In this document: piece by piece, positions 33,443 through 42,593 of the stretch
Numbering within the stretch: the stretch's first letter is position 1
How the letters are laid out: each line of letters starts with the position of its first letter
The notes under the pieces: model-generated
What the model was told of the DNA's origin: nothing
Seen by the model: the letters and a program-made list of their open reading frames with translations, nothing else
Databases searched by the model: none
Translations under genes and position numbers: made by a program
Source of the DNA: Magnetococcales bacterium
Lineage (GTDB): Bacteria; Pseudomonadota; Magnetococcia; Magnetococcales; JADFWU01
Assembly: GCA_015234045.1 (NCBI GenBank)
Contig: JADFWU010000001.1
Location: 186,001 to 250,000, forward strand
Direction: 5' to 3'
DNA: 64,000 bases

Positions 33443-35917
33443 ATGACACTATCTTTTGCCGATCTCATAAATTTGGATAAGGTTCAATCTCTCATTGAAT
33501 CCAGTAATAAAATTACTGGTGCGCCGATTGGTATCTTGGATCTTGATGGAAATATCCTGGTTGGTGCAGGTTGGCAAAGGCTCTGTATGCAGTTTCACCG
33601 AGTCCATCCCGAGACATGTTCGCGTTGTCAACAGAGTGACCATTATATCCTTGAAAGAGTACATGCTGCGCCTGATAAGGGGTATGTTGCCAATCATTGT
33701 GGTAATGGGCTTTGGGATGTTGGTATTCCCATTGTGGTGTCTGATACACATGTGGCGACCTGCTTTTTGGGTCAATTTTTTTATGAGGATGAGCAGCCTG
33801 ATCAGGCCTTTTTTGTTGAACAGGCTGAGCAGTTTGGTTTTGATGAGCAGGATTATCTTGCGGCGCTTGATAAAGTGCCGGTATTTTCGCGCAATAAAGT
33901 CGGCGAACTCATAGAGTACATAAAAGAGCTGGTCACTTTGATCTCTTTCATTAGCCTTCAGAGCTATCAGGTAGAGCAGGAGATCACCGCACGCTTGAAA
34001 AAACAGAATCTTTTCTCAAAAACAATAATCCAAAGTCTACCGGGTCTATTTTATCTGTTTGACCAAGATATGAAATTGATTCAGTGGAATGAAAACTTTG
34101 CCAAAGCAGCCGGATATCCAGTTCAAGAACTGTATGGAAAGCATCCATTGGTATTTATCGCGCCTTCTGAACATGAACATATTACCGTCAAGATTCAAGA
34201 AGTGTTTGCCAAAGGGTATGCGGCTATAGAATCGGTATTTCTGACAAAAGAGGGGCAGGAAGTGCCTTTCTACTTCACTGGTGTTCGCTTTGATGTGGAT
34301 GGAAAATCCCATCTCATGGGTTCTGGTGTGGATATCGCAGAACGTATTCGCGCTGAACAAGCATTGAAGCAGAGTGAAGCACGGTTGAAAGCCATTATTG
34401 ATAACACGCCTGCTGTGGTATTCCTCAAGGATCTGGAAGGGCGTTTTATGCTGGTAAATCCACGCTGGGAAAGCATGGTTGGTTTCACAGAGCAAGAGGT
34501 GATAGGCAAAACAGTTTTTGAAATATTTCCAGATTCATACGCTCAGAAGCTTCATGAGAATGATCAAAAAGTTGTCAGGAGTGGTGTCTTACATCAATTT
34601 GAAGATGAAATATTTGCAAATGGTATGGTACGCGCGTTTATCAGTTCCAAATTTATAATTACTGATGAACATGGCCAACCATATGCGCTGTGTGGCATGG
34701 CTGAAGATATTACTGAACGCAAAAAACTTGAAGAGGAAAACGAGCGTGCTTTGATGCGTGCCGAAGCCGCAAACCGTGCAAAAAGTACCTTTTTAGCCAC
34801 CATGTCACACGAAATCCGCACGCCTTTAAATGCGATTCTCGGCATGGGTGAGTTGTTGCTGGAAACCGAGTTGACCGAAACGCAGACTTGGTGTGCTAAT
34901 ACTTTGAGCCGCTCAGGCAAAACTCTTCTATCATTGATAAACGATATTCTTGATCTATCCAAAATTGAGGCAGGTCAGTTTACGCTGGAGAATACCACCT
35001 TAAACCTTCATAAATTGATCGCCGAAATAGTAGGCTTGTTTGAACTAACTGTCCTGGATAAGGGGCTAATACTTGATTTAAAAATAGAGCGTTCTGTACC
35101 ACACCATGTGAATGGAGATCCAATACGAATACGTCAGGTTCTTATGAATCTCATAGGCAATGGCGTTAAGTTTACAGTGAAAGGGAGTGTCAACGTTCAC
35201 GTGACTCAAGGAGAGGGCGAGCGTATCCAGTTTACAGTAAAGGATACTGGTCCGGGTATTCCACTCGAGAAACAAGAAGAGATTTTCCAACCGTTTACTC
35301 AAGCAGATTCTTCTACAACCAGAAAATATGGTGGTACTGGTCTGGGGCTGACCATATGTAGACGTATCGTTGAATTGATGGGCGGTACGATTGCTCTTGA
35401 AAGCAAGCTTGATCAAGGAAGTGCATTCTCTTTTTCAGTACCCCTTCCTGCCGTAAGAAGCAATAAGGAAACGGTGTTATACAGCGTTTCTAATGTCGAA
35501 CACGTTGATCTTTTGGAAGAGCCGATTGAAGAAAATATTTCAAAACTGCGTATTCTCCTTGTGGATGATGCAGAAGATAACCGATTGCTCATCCAAGCAT
35601 TTTTAAAAAAAATGCCACATCATATCGTAATGGCCGTCAATGGCGCAGAAGCGGTTGCCAGATTTAAAGAAGATGTGTTCGACCTAATCTTGATGGACAT
35701 TCAAATGCCAATCATGGATGGCTATGAAGCCACCCGACGCATTCGCCTATGGGAGCAAGAGACACACCGTGATCCAACCACGATTATTGCTTTAACCGCC
35801 CATGCCATGGTCGAAGAGTCTCAACAGATCATGGCATCTGGTTGTAATGTACACCTTACCAAACCTATCGGAAAAAAGAGGCTTATCAAAGCAATTAATA
35901 AGATATCAAGAAGATGA
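33443..35917 (+). CDS. Hybrid histidine kinase with PocR ligand-binding domain
   Basis: 824 residues, cytosolic. Domains: PocR (1-175; [69 protein letters not shown]), PAS (about 190-300), PAS (about 310-430), HisKA ([16 protein letters not shown], His near 456), HATPase_c (about 560-670; GNGVKF, DTGPGI, GGTGLGL) and a receiver (about 705-820; [10 protein letters not shown], Asp in [13 protein letters not shown] near 751). PocR domains, named after the propanediol regulator, are thought to bind hydrocarbon-derived small molecules and hold conserved Cys that may bind metal. The stop overlaps the start region of a downstream long reading, and the DUF3050 gene starts 44 bases later. Output regulator not seen. 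Confidence 0.93.
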   Translation: MTLSFADLINLDKVQSLIESSNKITGAPIGILDLDGNILVGAGWQRLCMQFHRVHPETCSRCQQSDHYILERVHAAPDKGYVANHCGNGLWDVGIPIVVSDTHVATCFLGQFFYEDEQPDQAFFVEQAEQFGFDEQDYLAALDKVPVFSRNKVGELIEYIKELVTLISFISLQSYQVEQEITARLKKQNLFSKTIIQSLPGLFYLFDQDMKLIQWNENFAKAAGYPVQELYGKHPLVFIAPSEHEHITVKIQEVFAKGYAAIESVFLTKEGQEVPFYFTGVRFDVDGKSHLMGSGVDIAERIRAEQALKQSEARLKAIIDNTPAVVFLKDLEGRFMLVNPRWESMVGFTEQEVIGKTVFEIFPDSYAQKLHENDQKVVRSGVLHQFEDEIFANGMVRAFISSKFIITDEHGQPYALCGMAEDITERKKLEEENERALMRAEAANRAKSTFLATMSHEIRTPLNAILGMGELLLETELTETQTWCANTLSRSGKTLLSLINDILDLSKIEAGQFTLENTTLNLHKLIAEIVGLFELTVLDKGLILDLKIERSVPHHVNGDPIRIRQVLMNLIGNGVKFTVKGSVNVHVTQGEGERIQFTVKDTGPGIPLEKQEEIFQPFTQADSSTTRKYGGTGLGLTICRRIVELMGGTIALESKLDQGSAFSFSVPLPAVRSNKETVLYSVSNVEHVDLLEEPIEENISKLRILLVDDAEDNRLLIQAFLKKMPHHIVMAVNGAEAVARFKEDVFDLILMDIQMPIMDGYEATRRIRLWEQETHRDPTTIIALTAHAMVEESQQIMASGCNVHLTKPIGKKRLIKAINKISRR

Positions 35918-35961
35918 AAATATTAGACAGTACACGAAAGTATCAGGATAGGAGGTTTTTG

Positions 35962-36750
35962 ATGAGTCGTACCGTTTCCCTAAACTCTATCATACCGTTG
36001 CGTGAACAATTGACTCAACATCCCGTTTACGGTGCTGTAAGATCTATCACGGATTTACGCCTGTTTATGGAACATCATATTTTTTCGGTATGGGACTTTA
36101 TGTCTTTGCTGAAATTTTTGCAGGGGAATTTGGCACCATCAAGCCAGCCTTGGGCACCAACGGGTAACCCTGCTGTTCGGCGTTTCGTCAACGATATTGT
36201 CTTGGAGGAAGAAACAGATTTGGGTTTACCTGATTCAGACGGTAATCCCACATACGCGAGTCACTTTGAGTTGTACGCTCAGGCGATGAGAGAGATAGGA
36301 GCTGATCCTGAACCTGCCAACACCTTAGCGACTGGAGCCAGTAAGTTTGGTTTCAAGGATGCCTTGGAGAATGCTGGTGATGATATTCCAGTGGCATCAC
36401 GGGATTTTATGTGTTCCACCTTTGATTTTATCGCCAGTAGTAAATCACATGTCGTTGCTGCGGCTTTTGCGCTGGGTCGGGAACATGTCATTCCCTCAAT
36501 GTTTCGATCTCTTCTTCGGGATATGGAGATTTCTCAAGATCAGGCCCCGTCATTCCATTACTACTTGGAGCGGCACATTCATTTGGATGAGGACCACCAT
36601 GGGCCGCTGTCACTTTTGATGTTGAACGAGCTATGTGGTGGGAACGAAAAGAAAATAGCCGAGGCAGAAACGGCTTCGTGCTTGGCATTGCAGGCTCGTA
36701 TCAAGTTTTGGGATGGTGTACTAATTGCGCTGGAAGCGCGTCCGGTCTGA
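35962..36750 (+). CDS. DUF3050 family protein (heme-oxygenase-like fold)
   Basis: 262 residues from the ATG at 35962, chosen because AGGAGG lies six bases before it; a reading from 35914 lacks this. Characteristic DUF3050 features are TQHPVYGAVRSITDLRLFMEHHIFSVWDFMSLLK, VRRFVNDIVLEEETDLG and FHYYLERHIHLDEDHHGPLS. The pattern of Glu and His residues (EHH, EE, HIHLDEDHH) suggests a metal-binding helical bundle of the heme-oxygenase-like diiron superfamily, but the function of DUF3050 is unknown to me. It follows the PocR kinase by 44 bases in the same direction and likely shares its transcript, so its product may be linked to the PocR signal. Confidence 0.88.
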   Translation: MSRTVSLNSIIPLREQLTQHPVYGAVRSITDLRLFMEHHIFSVWDFMSLLKFLQGNLAPSSQPWAPTGNPAVRRFVNDIVLEEETDLGLPDSDGNPTYASHFELYAQAMREIGADPEPANTLATGASKFGFKDALENAGDDIPVASRDFMCSTFDFIASSKSHVVAAAFALGREHVIPSMFRSLLRDMEISQDQAPSFHYYLERHIHLDEDHHGPLSLLMLNELCGGNEKKIAEAETASCLALQARIKFWDGVLIALEARPV

Positions 36751-36937
36751 TCGGTTTTTGATGGGGTGGGCTGTACCGGGAAAGGCTATGTATCTAGGTT
36801 CAAAATTTATAAGAAAGATCCACACTCCATAGCCGTTCCAATTTGTTGGTGTCAGCGGTGACAGTTGGAAATAGGGGTGCCATCCACGCCACTCTGTAGC
36901 TTTTACAAGATTATCATGATGTCCGTATAGAGAATTT

Positions 36938-37474
36938 ATGGTCAGAGCTCAAATCTATGTGGCACATTATAATGAATTGAATGGTTGTTCCACTTCTCAA
37001 TATGAAAGTGTATATATGGAATTTCGAGTTGGTGTTGAGGAAATAAAAAAGCGTAATAGAAATTTAGTGTTGGGAGGAGTGTTCGCTGGGATTCTCGTTT
37101 TGATTACCTGGATGGGCCATCAACGAAGCAGTGAGCAGTACAATGCTACGCTTCTGTTTTCGGTGTTAGTCTTTGTGGTCCTAGCTACGGTGATAAATCT
37201 CATTGGCCATGTTCGCTACCTTAAAAGGATAAGAAACCATGTCTTAATGGTTCAAAAAGGTGTCATTATTTTTAGAACCGGAAAAAATGACACCCAGTTG
37301 AAAGTGACAGATATTCAAAGCCTTCAACAGCAAAAACGCTGGCGAGAAGGGCCTTCCATCCTATTGAGATTAAAAAACAAACGAATCATTCGGCTTGTCG
37401 GCTATGAGAATTTGGGCACCCTTGAAAACCAGATTCGCAGTCAAATGGAATCTGTAGAATCACAGGCGGAGTGA
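36938..37474 (+). CDS. Two-helix membrane protein with PH-like C-terminus, unknown function
   Basis: 178 residues from 36938; a shorter start at 37016 (MEFRVGVEE) is equally possible because neither has a clear ribosome site. Two transmembrane helices at about 45-62 (VLGGVFAGILVLITWMG) and 70-92 (TLLFSVLVFVVLATVINLIG) are followed by a soluble region of about 80 residues (VQKGVIIFRTGKNDTQLKVTDIQSL) resembling bacterial PH domains. A shape common to small membrane proteins of no known role. It stands alone between the DUF3050 gene and a converging Rpn nuclease gene. Confidence 0.7.
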   Translation: MVRAQIYVAHYNELNGCSTSQYESVYMEFRVGVEEIKKRNRNLVLGGVFAGILVLITWMGHQRSSEQYNATLLFSVLVFVVLATVINLIGHVRYLKRIRNHVLMVQKGVIIFRTGKNDTQLKVTDIQSLQQQKRWREGPSILLRLKNKRIIRLVGYENLGTLENQIRSQMESVESQAE

Positions 37475-37546
37475 GTACCATTGTGATATTTGGTTAGACA
37501 ACCTGTTTCCTATGAAATTACTGTCGTTCAGGATGCCATTAAGCGG

Positions 37547-38566
37547 TTATCCAAACACTTCTGCCAAGGTCTGGGCCTCTATTGCCTGATCACTCCACAG
37601 CTCTAAAGTGGTTTGATCTGCACTATTGACCTTTTCTGGAACCCAGTCAGGCAGCGGGCCAAAACGGTGGTTTAGAAATCGAAGAAGGAAATAGGCTCCT
37701 CCCTCTAAGCGACCTTCTTGCCGACCTTCTTGCCGACCTTCTTGCCGACCTTCTTGCCGACCTTCTTGCCGACCTTCTTGCCGACCTTCTTGCAAACCTT
37801 CTTGCTTCCACTGTTGTGTCCACTCTTGGACTGTTTCAGCCAACATAGCATCTACCTCCTGCAAATTATTCAACTCTGGAACTATTTGTCCTGGCACTTT
37901 CCTTGGTAGTAAAACTCGGCCAAGCATTATTGTGAAAGCGCGGCGAAGACTTAACTGTTCAGGGGATTTTAACCATTCGATCAAATGCACCAGAACCTTT
38001 CTAATTTCCTCTGGGCTCTGACTTTTTTCCAAGCGGAACAGTGCTGCTACCAGATTACGCATTGAAGCCAATTCAGAGATGCCATAACGGATTTCATCAA
38101 TAAGAAGGTAGCGCATGTTTGGCCGATATTGGTCAATGCCTCCTGGAACATCCATGATCAGTTCAGCAATGTTGTGTACCGCTGTCCACTTCGGTTTGCC
38201 ATTGTATAGGACAACTGGTAGTACAGCTGGTAACTTCGCTCCTTTTCTGATTTGACCGGATTTGATCAAATCTTGATACAATAACATTACGTAAGCTGTC
38301 ATTCGTACAGCCATGAATTGATCTACCGAAGATTGAAACTCAATGAGTGCATAAATGTAGATCCATTCTTTTGCCCAACGGATTCTCCAAATGATGTCGT
38401 CTTCACGATCTCGGAGATCATCCGTAACAAAACTTCCGCTGACCTTCTCCAGCGTGCTGAAATCCAACTGTGTGACCCATTCTTCCCGAACGAAACCCTG
38501 CAATAGGTCTTTGACCATTTCCGGGTGGCTGAAGATCTGTTTATAACTATGATCGTGGTCTGCCAT
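37547..38566 (-). CDS. Rpn-family recombination-promoting nuclease / PD-(D/E)XK transposase-like protein
   Basis: 339 residues. Begins HDHSYKQIFSHPEMVKDLLQGFV and continues with DLRDREDDIIWRIRW and YALIEFQSSVDQFMAVRMTAYVMLLYQDL, the core of the Rpn/YhgA (Transposase_31) family; the catalytic D...E-x-Q of the PD-(D/E)XK fold is visible. Rpn proteins are DNA nucleases that promote RecA-independent recombination and travel as scattered mobile-looking genes. The region near residues 254-285 is a run of Gln-Glu-Gly-Arg repeats, common in this family. Two palindromic repeat elements lie just upstream. Function in this host is unknown. Confidence 0.88.
   Translation of the reverse strand: MADHDHSYKQIFSHPEMVKDLLQGFVREEWVTQLDFSTLEKVSGSFVTDDLRDREDDIIWRIRWAKEWIYIYALIEFQSSVDQFMAVRMTAYVMLLYQDLIKSGQIRKGAKLPAVLPVVLYNGKPKWTAVHNIAELIMDVPGGIDQYRPNMRYLLIDEIRYGISELASMRNLVAALFRLEKSQSPEEIRKVLVHLIEWLKSPEQLSLRRAFTIMLGRVLLPRKVPGQIVPELNNLQEVDAMLAETVQEWTQQWKQEGLQEGRQEGRQEGRQEGRQEGRQEGRQEGRLEGGAYFLLRFLNHRFGPLPDWVPEKVNSADQTTLELWSDQAIEAQTLAEVFG
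37710..37805 (-). repeat. Tandem 12-bp repeat encoding Gln-Glu-Gly-Arg units
   Basis: Seven identical 12-bp units (CGACCTTCTTGC on the plus strand) plus one degenerate unit. Each encodes QEGR within the Rpn protein. Copy-number change would keep frame. The perfect identity of the units points to recent expansion. Confidence 0.95.
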
Positions 38567-38599
38567 GGTTTGGTTTCATTCAATCCGATAAAAATAGGA

Positions 38600-38741
38600 G
38601 TTACGCAATTGAAAGAATTTTGTACCCATCATTTCTGTGGAAGCAGGAATCCAGTTTAGTGCTCTGCCCTCTGGATTCCCACTTTTGCGGGAATGATGGT
38701 ACACGCTTTGATGTCTGTTTCAACCGGCAACTGCGTAACGC
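38600..38741. repeat. Palindromic repeat family B, copy 1
   Basis: Ends are inverted (GTTACGCAATTG and CAACTGCGTAAC). The right 40 bases (ACGCTTTGATGTCTGTTTCAA then CCGGCAACTGCGTAACG) match the element at 57273-57377. The middle has its own inverted pairs (GGAATCCAG with CTGGATTCC; ATCATT with GAATGAT). No reading frame. It lies upstream of the Rpn gene and next to a family A element. Confidence 0.8.
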
Positions 38742-38857
38742 TTAAAAAATATAAAATACGTTTCTATTGTCTGAAAATCATGATTTTTAGGCAAGTAAAA
38801 TCGGTAATTCGGAATTTGATGCACCATCCCAGAGTCATCACCACTTTTTGACTTTTT

Positions 38858-39016
38858 AGGGCCACGGAAAAAATTCATCATCCCATTCACTGGTCTCTTG
38901 ATCCGTCCACTGAGTTCCAGAAAGGGTTACGTGCAATAAGCACGCGCCCCTTTCTGCGCCTTGCGGACGAATCAATATCCTGCGCGACTGGGATGATTAA
39001 TTTTTTCCGTGGCCCT
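38858..39016. repeat. 159-bp palindromic repeat, family A, copy 2 (MITE-like)
   Basis: Same length and orientation as 18570-18728 with about four base differences. Flanked by TTA on both sides if the element is taken as GGGCC...GGCCC, which may be a short target-site duplication. Its right end is 9 bases from the stop of the acetyltransferase gene, so it could act as that gene's terminator. With 38600-38741 it accounts for most of the 459-base gap between the Rpn and acetyltransferase genes. Confidence 0.9.
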
Positions 39017-39025
39017 TATAGTTGA

Positions 39026-40060
39026 TCAGACAGCGGTGAAAAAGTTCTTTAACGATGCTGAGAACTGATAAAATATTCCTTTGGGTTCATGTCTGAATAC
39101 GCAACCCAGGGTCCAGCGCTCTCGACGATCAGACATCCACTCCTTTTTGTAGGCATCATTGCCGTATAGATAATCAATTTCTTCGACTTTATCAACATCA
39201 ATCACATGTTCCATCAAGTACCGGGTTAAAATGGAACCTGGTGAATAACATTTCCAGGTCTCATCGTAGGCGAGTCTGAATATGCTGGCTTTTTTATGTA
39301 CAACAAACCAAATTTGCGCAGCGGCTGGCTGTTCGTCAATGTAGAGAATAGCCAAGCGTAACCATCCTTGTTTGGATAGATGATTTACCAGACCTTCAAC
39401 GAACTCTTCAAGATTGGGTTCAAATGCCTTCCAACTGGCCTGATGGATGAGAAGGTAGTCCGCTACAGCGTGTTGAAGATCCTCATTGGTATAAAGGCGA
39501 ATATGGGCGCTATGTTCACGCTCAAGCTTGCGGAATTTGCGCGTGATGGTATTGCGGACCTGTCCGGGACGCGCGGCCATATATGTTTTAAATGACACGC
39601 CTTCCAATCGTTTAAACCAGCTATAAGAGTGAAAGCGTCGATAACACTCAAATCCAGCAGATTCCATAGCCCGTTGCAGAAGGAGTATAGTCTTGTCGTG
39701 CTCATCAAAAGGATACAATTGCAGGCCTTGAATCGGCAATTGGCGTAGTCCTTGTGCTAAACAATCAAGTGTTTTTTTCTGTGCATTGTCAGTAATTAAG
39801 AGGGTGAAAAGAGTTGTATAGTGACTCCTCAAAGCGTACCAGTTTTTGCTGGATTGTTGCATGAGAGGCAGGATGGCAAGTACACTTTCTCCTTCAATCA
39901 CACAAGCGAGCCGCATCAGCTGATTATCTTCAAGTGAATTGGCTACCAGATTCTCAAACCAGGGACGTGAGAAAAAAACGCTCTCTTTCTCGCCCTTCTC
40001 AAAAAGTACTTTGGCGCTTTTGGGAAGTTGATTCCAGTCGGTATAACATACAAATTTCAT
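39026..40060 (-). CDS. GNAT-type acyltransferase of the BioF2-like (Acetyltransf_6) family
   Basis: 344 residues. Typical family features are the N-terminal FFSRPWFENLVANSL, the middle VRNTITRKFRKLERE, and the C-terminal GNAT half with WLRLAILYIDEQPAAAQIWFVV, IFRLAYDETWKCYSPGSILTRYLMEHV and IDYLYGNDAYKKEWM. Members act in exopolysaccharide or envelope polymer synthesis and are often found in capsule loci (BcsL/FemAB-like), but none of those genes is adjacent here. It is cytosolic with no signal peptide. The 3' end abuts a family A repeat and the 5' region holds a partial family C repeat, so the gene is bracketed by mobile-looking DNA and may have been acquired. Confidence 0.87.
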   Translation of the reverse strand: MKFVCYTDWNQLPKSAKVLFEKGEKESVFFSRPWFENLVANSLEDNQLMRLACVIEGESVLAILPLMQQSSKNWYALRSHYTTLFTLLITDNAQKKTLDCLAQGLRQLPIQGLQLYPFDEHDKTILLLQRAMESAGFECYRRFHSYSWFKRLEGVSFKTYMAARPGQVRNTITRKFRKLEREHSAHIRLYTNEDLQHAVADYLLIHQASWKAFEPNLEEFVEGLVNHLSKQGWLRLAILYIDEQPAAAQIWFVVHKKASIFRLAYDETWKCYSPGSILTRYLMEHVIDVDKVEEIDYLYGNDAYKKEWMSDRRERWTLGCVFRHEPKGIFYQFSASLKNFFTAV

Positions 40061-40382
40061 CTGACAGGTTGCCCTTCATTAAAAATTCAGTGCCTATCCG
40101 ACCCAAAATCAAGAGGTATCCGACCTGAAAAGTCACGCATGCATGGCGAATATAACTGTTTAGTATAGTGGTCTTGTCTAAAACCTGAACAACGGCCAGC
40201 CGTTCCAGCCTTGGTATGGCACTATTTTAATGGTCTTAGGATGTTCCCTATAAGAATTTTATGTAATATTATTATTTTTTTCTTAGGTTGAGATGTATGG
40301 TAAGTTGTTCTGGTTGTTTTTTTAACAAGTGTTTATGATATGAGTGTGGTATTGCTTCGTGTTGTGGTGGACTGTATTAGGA
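40061..40382. other. Intergenic region holding a partial family C repeat
   Basis: 322 bases with no gene. 40162-40216 resembles the left part of the family C element at 19222-19280. A direct repeat TATCCGACC occurs at about 40094 and 40118. The rest (about 40230-40380) is AT-rich with no clear structure; it lies between the divergent start of the acetyltransferase gene and the end of the HIT gene. Confidence 0.4.
40162..40216. repeat. Repeat family C, copy 2 (left part only)
   Basis: Shares TATAGT, GTCTAAAA, TGAACA and CAGCCGTTCCAGCC in the same order and spacing with 19222-19280. The internal 19-bp hairpin of the first copy is absent, so this looks truncated. Confidence 0.6.
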
Positions 40383-40796
40383 TCAATCTTTATTTTTTCT
40401 CTGGTAATAGGCTTTGTCGGGAATAACATGGCGCACGCCACCTTGTGGCTTTGGATTGTCGCCGAAGCGCCTGGGGATGAGGTGAACGTGAACATGGCGT
40501 ATGCTTTGTCCGGCAGCCTTACCACAGTTAACACCAACATTGAAGCCATCAATGCTGTCATCTTCGGCCATCAAAGTAGCACGTCGTTGATGTAACAGCG
40601 CTTCGATGGCTTCTCGTTCTTCACGAGTCAAGTCAAAGTAATCGGCAACATGGCGGTGAGGTATGGCCAAACAATGGCCGTTACTGACCGGGTTTGAATC
40701 TGCCCAAAGCATGGCATGTTCATTTTCTGACAAAAGCCATTCGGCTTTGACCGATGGACGACAAAACAGGCAGGGATTATTAGGATCGTTACTCAT
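40383..40796 (-). CDS. HIT-family nucleotide hydrolase/transferase
   Basis: 137 residues. The histidine triad HVHVHLIPRR (near 99-108) is intact, with the upstream HCLAIPHRHVADYFDL and NVGVNCGKAAGQSIRHVH typical of bacterial HIT proteins. CLFCRPS at the N-terminus and a His nearby could bind zinc, as in several HIT branches. HIT proteins split nucleoside phosphoramidates or dinucleoside polyphosphates in the cytosol; the substrate here is not known. The gene lies 33 bases downstream of tRNA-Ala on the same strand. No operon partner is evident. Confidence 0.93.
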   Translation of the reverse strand: MSNDPNNPCLFCRPSVKAEWLLSENEHAMLWADSNPVSNGHCLAIPHRHVADYFDLTREEREAIEALLHQRRATLMAEDDSIDGFNVGVNCGKAAGQSIRHVHVHLIPRRFGDNPKPQGGVRHVIPDKAYYQRKNKD

Positions 40797-40829
40797 TGTT
40801 AGTCAATTTTCTAACTGATTGATTTTATA

Positions 40830-40905
40830 TGGTGGAGCCGGGGGGAATCGAACCCCCGACCTTTGCATTGCGAACGCAACGCTCTCCCATCTGAGCTACG
40901 GCCCC
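40830..40905 (-). tRNA. tRNA-Ala (anticodon CGC)
   Basis: 76 bases with an encoded CCA. On the minus strand: acceptor GGGGCCG pairing with CGGCTCC, D arm GCTC...GAGC, anticodon stem TTGCG/TGCAA with loop TTCGCAA giving anticodon CGC, T arm GGGGG-TTCGAAT-CCCCC. It reads codon GCG. Lies between uppP and the HIT gene, in their direction. Confidence 0.97.
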
Positions 40906-40940
40906 ATCATTGAAGAGTTCGCATTATGTACACATCATCA

Positions 40941-41747
40941 TCAGAGTACAAGGGCAAAGATGAGGCCGCCGAGTAGGAGTCGATAGACAACAAAAACCGT
41001 CATGGTTTGCCGGCGTAGCCAGGACATGAGCCAGTGGATGACGATATAAGCGGATAGGGCGGAAACCACTAAGCCGATACTCATGCCGATCCATCCATCT
41101 GTGGTTAGGTTGGCTTCCAGGAGATCTTTGAAATCCAGGCCTGCGGCGATAAATCCTACTGGTACAGCCATCAAAAATGAAAAACGGGCTGCGGCTTCAC
41201 GGTCCAATCCGGCAAACAAGGCAGCGGTCATGGTGACGCCACTGCGGGATGTGCCGGGAATCAAGGCCAACGCTTGGGCACAGCCGATGAATAGCACATC
41301 TTTCCAGGTGATGCTTTCCATAATCCGGTTTCGTGATCCGCGTTGGTCAGACCACCAGAGCAGTAGACCAAATAGAATGGAGGTAACACCAATAACCAGG
41401 GGATCGCGCGCCAATGTAGCGACTTCTGTCTTAAATGTCAGACCCGCCAGACCAACCGGCACAGTCGCCCAACCAAGTGCCCAGGCAATCCGCGCATCTT
41501 CGTTATCTTTCAGCGAACGTTGCGAGATTGAGCGAAACAGACCGTTTAATAGTCGAATGATGTCCCTGCGAAAATAAAAAACCACCGCCAAAAGGGTGCC
41601 CGTGTTGGCGGCGATGTCAAACATCAAGCCCTGATCGCTCCAGCCAAACAGGTAAGGCGCTAAAACCAAATGTCCTGACGAACTGATCGGCAGAAACTCA
41701 GTAATGCCTTGAATCAAGGCCAGAATGACTGCGTTGGTCCATTCCAT
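40941..41747 (-). CDS. uppP: Undecaprenyl-diphosphatase UppP (BacA family)
   Basis: 268 residues, normal length. An integral membrane protein of about eight helices with the family motifs LIQGITEFLPISSSGHLVL (near 12-30; catalytic Glu and Ser/His) and PGTSRSGVTMTAALFAGLDR (near 165-184; catalytic Arg). It removes a phosphate from undecaprenyl diphosphate, recycling the lipid carrier of peptidoglycan and other envelope polymers, and gives bacitracin resistance when over-produced. It lies downstream of truA on the same strand, 54 bases apart; tRNA-Ala follows it. The two may be co-transcribed. Confidence 0.96.
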   Translation of the reverse strand: MEWTNAVILALIQGITEFLPISSSGHLVLAPYLFGWSDQGLMFDIAANTGTLLAVVFYFRRDIIRLLNGLFRSISQRSLKDNEDARIAWALGWATVPVGLAGLTFKTEVATLARDPLVIGVTSILFGLLLWWSDQRGSRNRIMESITWKDVLFIGCAQALALIPGTSRSGVTMTAALFAGLDREAAARFSFLMAVPVGFIAAGLDFKDLLEANLTTDGWIGMSIGLVVSALSAYIVIHWLMSWLRRQTMTVFVVYRLLLGGLIFALVL

Positions 41748-41801
41748 GATGTGTCTACCAGTTGAATTTTATCCTACAGAAATCAAATGCGCTTCAGATA
41801 T

Positions 41802-42593
41802 CTATGGAGAATAGCCATCCAGCACTTTGATCAAATAGAGTCCATGAGCCGGGGCCGTTGGGCCTGCAAGCTCTCTGTCTCGACCTTTTAATACCGCTTC
41901 CATCTGCTCAACTGGCCAACGTTTTTGACCAACCATGACCAAAGATCCAACAATGTTACGCACCATATGATGTAAAAACGCATTGGCACCAATCGTGATG
42001 GTTAACTCATTACCACTACGGACAAGTTCCAGTTTTTGCATCACTTTGATGGGCGTTTTGGCCTGACAGGAAGAGGCACGAAAAGCGGAAAAATCATGTT
42101 TTCCAAGCAGTGTCTTTAGCGCTTCGGACATGGCACCATCATCCAACCGCTCTGGACCAAGATGCCAGAGTCGATTACGCTCAAGCGGGCAGGGTACCGG
42201 TGCGTCACTGAGTCGATAGTGATACTCCCGAAAAAAAGCCGTGTAGCGGGCGTTGTATTCCGCAGGCACCTGTTGAACATCCAATACACTCATTGTTCGC
42301 GGAGTGGTGGCGTTCAACGCTTTCAGGAATGTCTTAACCGGTCGTGGTCGGTTGGTCTGAAAATGAGCAAGCTGACCCGTTGCATGGACACCTGAATCAG
42401 TGCGCCCAGCTCCCATGATGGTGACAGGGTGTTTACAGAGACGCTCAAGCGCACTCTCCAACGCACCCTGAACCGTGGGCAGTTTCGGTTGATACTGCCA
42501 GCCAGCAAAGGCTCCGCCATCGTAAGCAACCAGGAGACGATAGCGTACTATCGTCTCCTGAGGATCATCAGCCCAATCAGGCTTTGGTCTCAC
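41802..42593 (-). CDS. truA: tRNA pseudouridine(38-40) synthase TruA
   Basis: 263 residues, normal for TruA. VAYDGGAFAGWQYQPKLPTVQGALE and the catalytic GAGRTDSGVHATGQLAHF (Asp near 72) are clear, as are FREYHYRL and FLHHMVRNIVGSLVMVG. It isomerises U38-U40 in the tRNA anticodon arm. The start is a GTG whose sequence overlaps the stop of the RnfH-like gene (GTGA), so translation is coupled to it. A perfect 30-base palindrome (42531-42560) falls within codons 12-21 and contains AGGAG. No start lies downstream of it that would keep the YDG motif with a usual leader, so the GTG is preferred. Confidence 0.96.
   Translation of the reverse strand: MRPKPDWADDPQETIVRYRLLVAYDGGAFAGWQYQPKLPTVQGALESALERLCKHPVTIMGAGRTDSGVHATGQLAHFQTNRPRPVKTFLKALNATTPRTMSVLDVQQVPAEYNARYTAFFREYHYRLSDAPVPCPLERNRLWHLGPERLDDGAMSEALKTLLGKHDFSAFRASSCQAKTPIKVMQKLELVRSGNELTITIGANAFLHHMVRNIVGSLVMVGQKRWPVEQMEAVLKGRDRELAGPTAPAHGLYLIKVLDGYSP
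42531..42560 (-). promoter_or_regulatory. Perfect 30-bp palindrome within the 5' end of truA
   Basis: 13-bp arms (CAGGAGACGATAG and exact complement) around a 4-base loop CGTA. It would form a strong hairpin about 35 bases after the GTG start and could slow ribosomes or act as a control element of the rnfH-truA mRNA. It is too GC-balanced and symmetric to be expected from codon choice alone. Confidence 0.5.

Noticed and set aside
37547-38566. A complete insertion sequence around the Rpn gene
   Set aside because: The flanking palindromic repeats both lie on one side of the gene and belong to different families, so they do not bracket it as IS ends would.
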